This document shows, piece by piece, positions 61,768-64,000 of a stretch of 64,000 nucleotides of DNA; the stretch's first letter is position 1, and every line of letters starts with the position of its first letter. The position numbers and the translations under genes were made by a program. Below the pieces are notes generated by a model, which was not told the DNA's origin, made no database searches, and was given only the letters and a program-made list of their open reading frames with translations. Origin of the DNA: Isoperla grammatica (taxonomy: Eukaryota > Arthropoda > Insecta > Plecoptera > Perlodidae); the NCBI GenBank assembly GCA_945910005.1, contig OX246741.1, positions 6,757,788 through 6,821,787 of the forward strand. The letters run 5' to 3'.

Positions 61768-61931
61768 TTGCGAGAAAAGTGAAACCTACTTCCGCAATTC
61801 CAACAATCCCGGTTAGTGTTGTTGGGGGTTGGTGAGTGGTTGTCTGCTGATGACGTGTTCTGATAAAGCTGAGCGCCACGCAGGTACATGACTGAACGTG
61901 AATGGGTCCAGCGCAGCGAAACCTCGGTCAA
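61710..61931 (-). pseudogene. Gag zinc-knuckle fragment in inverted orientation
   Basis: On the minus strand a 73-codon frame contains one nucleocapsid-type knuckle, CX2CX4HX4C (CWNCGSRFHFSRNC), at 61805-61764, with basic residues after it. No ATG is needed to read it; the frame begins at a TTG. Such a knuckle normally precedes the protease on the same strand, but the protease and LTR here are on the plus strand. So this segment is inverted or comes from another element. Confidence 0.75.
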
Positions 61932-61951
61932 ATCCCTTAAACTCAGTCACA

Positions 61952-63160
61952 CATACACACATGTTCCCGATCAAAGAACGCGTGCGCAGCCTCCGGGTTT
62001 GCGCCGAGCTTTGACGGGGACACATACACACATGTTCCCGATCAAAGAACGCGTGCGCAGCCTCCGGGTTTGCGCCGAGCTTTGACGGGGGCACATACAC
62101 ACATGTTCCCGATCAAAGAACGCGTGCGCAGCCTCCGGGTTTGCGCCGAGCTTTGACGGGGGCACATACACACATGTTCCCGATCAAAGAACGCGTGCGC
62201 AGCCTCCGGGTTTGCGCCGAGCTTTGACGGGGACACATACACACATGTTCCCGATCAAAGAACGCGTGCGCAGCCTCCGGGTTTGCGCCGAGCTTTGACG
62301 GGGGCACATACACACATGTTCCCGATCAAAGAACGCGTGCGCAGCCTCCGGGTTTGCGCCGAGCTTTGACGAGGACTCACACACACATGTTCCCGATCAA
62401 AGAACGCGTGCGCAGCCTCCGGGTTTGCGCCGAGCTTTGACGGGGGCACATACACACATGTTCCCGATCAAAGAACGCGTGCGCAGCCTCCGGGTTTGCG
62501 CCGAGCTTTGACGGGGACACATACACACATGTTCCCGATCAAAGAACGCGTGCGCAGCCTCCGGGTTTGCGCCGAGCTTTGACGGGGACTCATACACACA
62601 TGTTCCCGATCATAGAACGCGTGCGCAGCCTCCGGGTTTGCGCCGAGCTTTGACGGGGGCACATACACACATGTTCCCGATCAAAGAACGCGTGCGCAGC
62701 CTCCGGGTTTGCGCCGAGCTTTGACGGGGGCACATACACACATGTTCCCGATCAAAGAACGCGTGCGCAGCCTCCGGGTTTGCGCCGAGCTTTGACGGGG
62801 GCACATACACACATGTTCCCGATCAAAGAACGCGTGCGCAGCCTCCGGGTTTGCGCCGAGCTTTGACGGGGGCACATACACACATGTTCCCGATCAAAGA
62901 ACGCGTGCGCAGCCTCCAGGTTTGCGCCGAGCTTTGACGGGGACACATACACACATGTTCTCGATCAAAGAACGCGTGCGCAGCCTTCGGGTTTGCGCCG
63001 AGCTTTGACGGGGACACATACACACATGTTCTTGGTCAAAGAACGCGTGCGCAGCCTCCGGGTTTGCGCCGAGCTTTGACGGGGACACATACACACATGT
63101 TCTCGATCAAAGAACGCGTGCGCAGCCTCCGGGCTTGCGCCGAGCTTTGACGGGGACTCA
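61952..63160 (+). repeat. Seventeen-copy 71-bp tandem repeat
   Basis: The ATGTTC anchor occurs every 71 bp from 61961 to 63097 without a single length change, giving 17 copies. Each unit holds CACATACACACATGTTCCCG, AAAGAACGCGTGCGCAGCC and a GCGCCGAGCTTTGACGGGG part. Interior copies are almost identical. The rightmost four (from 62884) carry most of the substitutions. A GGGGGC/GGGGAC variant and three ACTCA variants mark individual units. Because 71 is not a multiple of three, coding is unlikely. Confidence 0.97.
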
Positions 63161-63625
63161 AACAATCCTATCATCACTTTCCCTTCCAACCTTTCCCTTA
63201 GTACTGTTTTGCCGACTGGAGGTCGACAGAAAACAATGAAGAAGGTGGACGCTACTTTGCACGAGGCTGTGGTTGTTCAGGGGCTGAGTAGTGGTGCAAG
63301 GAATAGCCCGTTCACTGGGGTGGCGTTATTCGAGAAAATGTTGCCGGCCTTGCTGGGTACCGGTTCATCGATCAGCCTGGTGGGAAGTGACGTCATCGAC
63401 CAGATACAGCGGGCGGGGTGTAGAGTGCACGAGGATGCGTCGGACATCCAACTCGCCACGGGGACAGCTCGTTGCGCTGGAAGTGTGCTGATCCACGTTT
63501 CGTGGCAAGGGGGTTTGAAGAACCAATAGTTGCACATTCTTTCTGGGCTGTGTAAGCTCGTTATCGTAGGCAGAGATTTCCTCGAACAGTCGAATATGTC
63601 CATTCATATATCGGAAAAAGGGTAG
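63155..63625 (+). pseudogene. Retropepsin-like pol segment with lost active site and a stop codon
   Basis: The frame runs out of the last 71-bp repeat. It contains LPALLGTGSSISLVGSDVI (active-site triplet at 63356-63364), where the usual catalytic Asp is Gly. After an in-frame TAG at 63527-63529 the same frame continues to a hydrophobic KLVIVGRDFLEQ motif, the usual second landmark of retropepsins, and ends at TAG 63623. Both changes make it unlikely to code for an active protease. The frame is on the same strand as the LTR. Confidence 0.8.
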
Positions 63626-64000
63626 ACAATTAGCACGGTGCCTGGGGCTGTTGTTCCGTTCAAGACGGTGAGCTGTGTGTCATGTTACCACCTGGGGAGT
63701 GCGACAAACATCGCAGACAAAAAATTGTTGTGCGAGACCGTAACGTGCCCTCAGGACATTCAAAACCAGCCGATATCAACCCTCGAGAGTGCAGTTACCA
63801 CGAAGCCCAGTTTCTCCGACCTGATGAGTCACGACATCCGGTGTACTCTACGATCGGACAGGACTGTGACAACCGCGACCGCGAACCCGGTCCACTTACA
63901 CCAGAAGTGGGGTCGACGCCGGGCCCGGGAGAGGGGACGTCAAGCCATGCTGACAACTTGAGCGGGGTTCGAAGCCCGACGACACCCGCACCCAAGATGA
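63626..64000 (+). pseudogene. Probable Pol linker, degenerate, cut by the window edge
   Basis: GC-rich sequence follows the protease segment. A 107-codon frame (63638-63961) is open but shows no motif I recognise; RT motifs would be expected further right. It is assigned to the retroelement by position and base composition only. Confidence 0.4.

Larger units (their letters stand above)
61196..64000 (+). mobile_element. Degenerate LTR retroelement with tRNA-Pro-type primer site, running off the right edge
   Basis: The order seen is LTR, primer binding site, short gag start, zinc knuckle on the minus strand, 17 copies of a 71-bp repeat, retropepsin-like frame, then a weak Pol linker to the window end. 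Reverse transcriptase and the 3' LTR would lie beyond 64000. It is inactive as read: gag is cut short, the knuckle is inverted, the protease lacks its catalytic aspartate and has a stop. The family is probably Ty3/gypsy, but reverse transcriptase is needed to place it. Confidence 0.8.

Noticed and set aside
61952..63160. Possible CRISPR array
   Set aside because: The repeat is continuous without unique spacers, the genome is eukaryotic, and no cas genes are present.
61971..63189. Series of 66-codon minus-strand frames every 71 bp
   Set aside because: Each is the same repeat read in a shifting frame; 71 is not divisible by three, so they do not form one protein.

Overview
The window is a gene-poor, AT-rich piece of an animal nuclear genome. 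No bacterial operons, ribosome binding sites or rRNA genes are seen. Spliceosomal exons with GT-AG borders, tRNA-derived SINE fragments, many short transposon-like inverted-repeat elements, microsatellites, long G or C runs and two Ty3/gypsy-type LTR retroelements all point to an invertebrate. A GGGCCCAGATTCACAAA-type inverted-repeat element and CAGTGGCGTA-type hAT ends fit a marine invertebrate, perhaps a lophotrochozoan. The species cannot be fixed from the sequence.

One host gene can be supported, on the minus strand. Three exons at 48121-47806, 15854-15715 and 9698-9515 have consensus splice sites and compatible phases (1, then 0, then 1). Together they give about 213 residues: an acidic N-terminal part, then a segment that reads like a pleckstrin-homology (PH) domain, then an acidic tail. 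The introns are about 32 kb and 6 kb, and the gene continues past exon 3, probably out of the window to the left. The 3' part of exon 1 has a nearly perfect 145-bp tandem duplication. The extra copy lies just inside intron 1 and could form a 99-nt in-frame exon behind a 46-nt candidate mini-intron.

Most of the rest is repeats and mobile DNA. From left to right: a 140-bp two-copy repeat (2.4 kb); a hAT-like MITE with an 8-bp target duplication (8.8 kb); 34-bp minisatellite (12.7 kb); 83-bp duplication (14.6 kb); a small inverted-repeat element (16.0 kb); (TTG)24 (19.2 kb); 87-bp minisatellite (22.2 kb); a gypsy gag-pol reading frame cut off before integrase (24.7-27.5 kb, inside intron 1, opposite strand to the gene); a second hAT-like MITE (30.8 kb); a two-module 44/38-bp array (37.0-38.0 kb); a 574-bp fold-back element with TA flanks (41.3 kb); further MITEs at 42.9, 44.6, 49.9 and 55.1 kb; a 415-bp (GACA)n tract (43.3 kb); and a perfect 95-bp palindrome with an 8-bp target duplication (58.3 kb).

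The right end (61.2 kb to the edge) is a decayed LTR retroelement. It has a 296-bp LTR, an 18-nt primer binding site of the tRNA-Pro type, a short gag start, a zinc knuckle on the opposite strand, seventeen copies of a 71-bp repeat, and a retropepsin-like segment with a glycine in place of the catalytic aspartate and an in-frame stop. The inverted knuckle and the repeat array sit where the gag-pol junction should be, which makes this the most structurally unusual locus here. No new biochemical system could be shown. The best leads are this rearranged retroelement, the exon duplication with its possible new intron, and the young palindromic hAT-like element.
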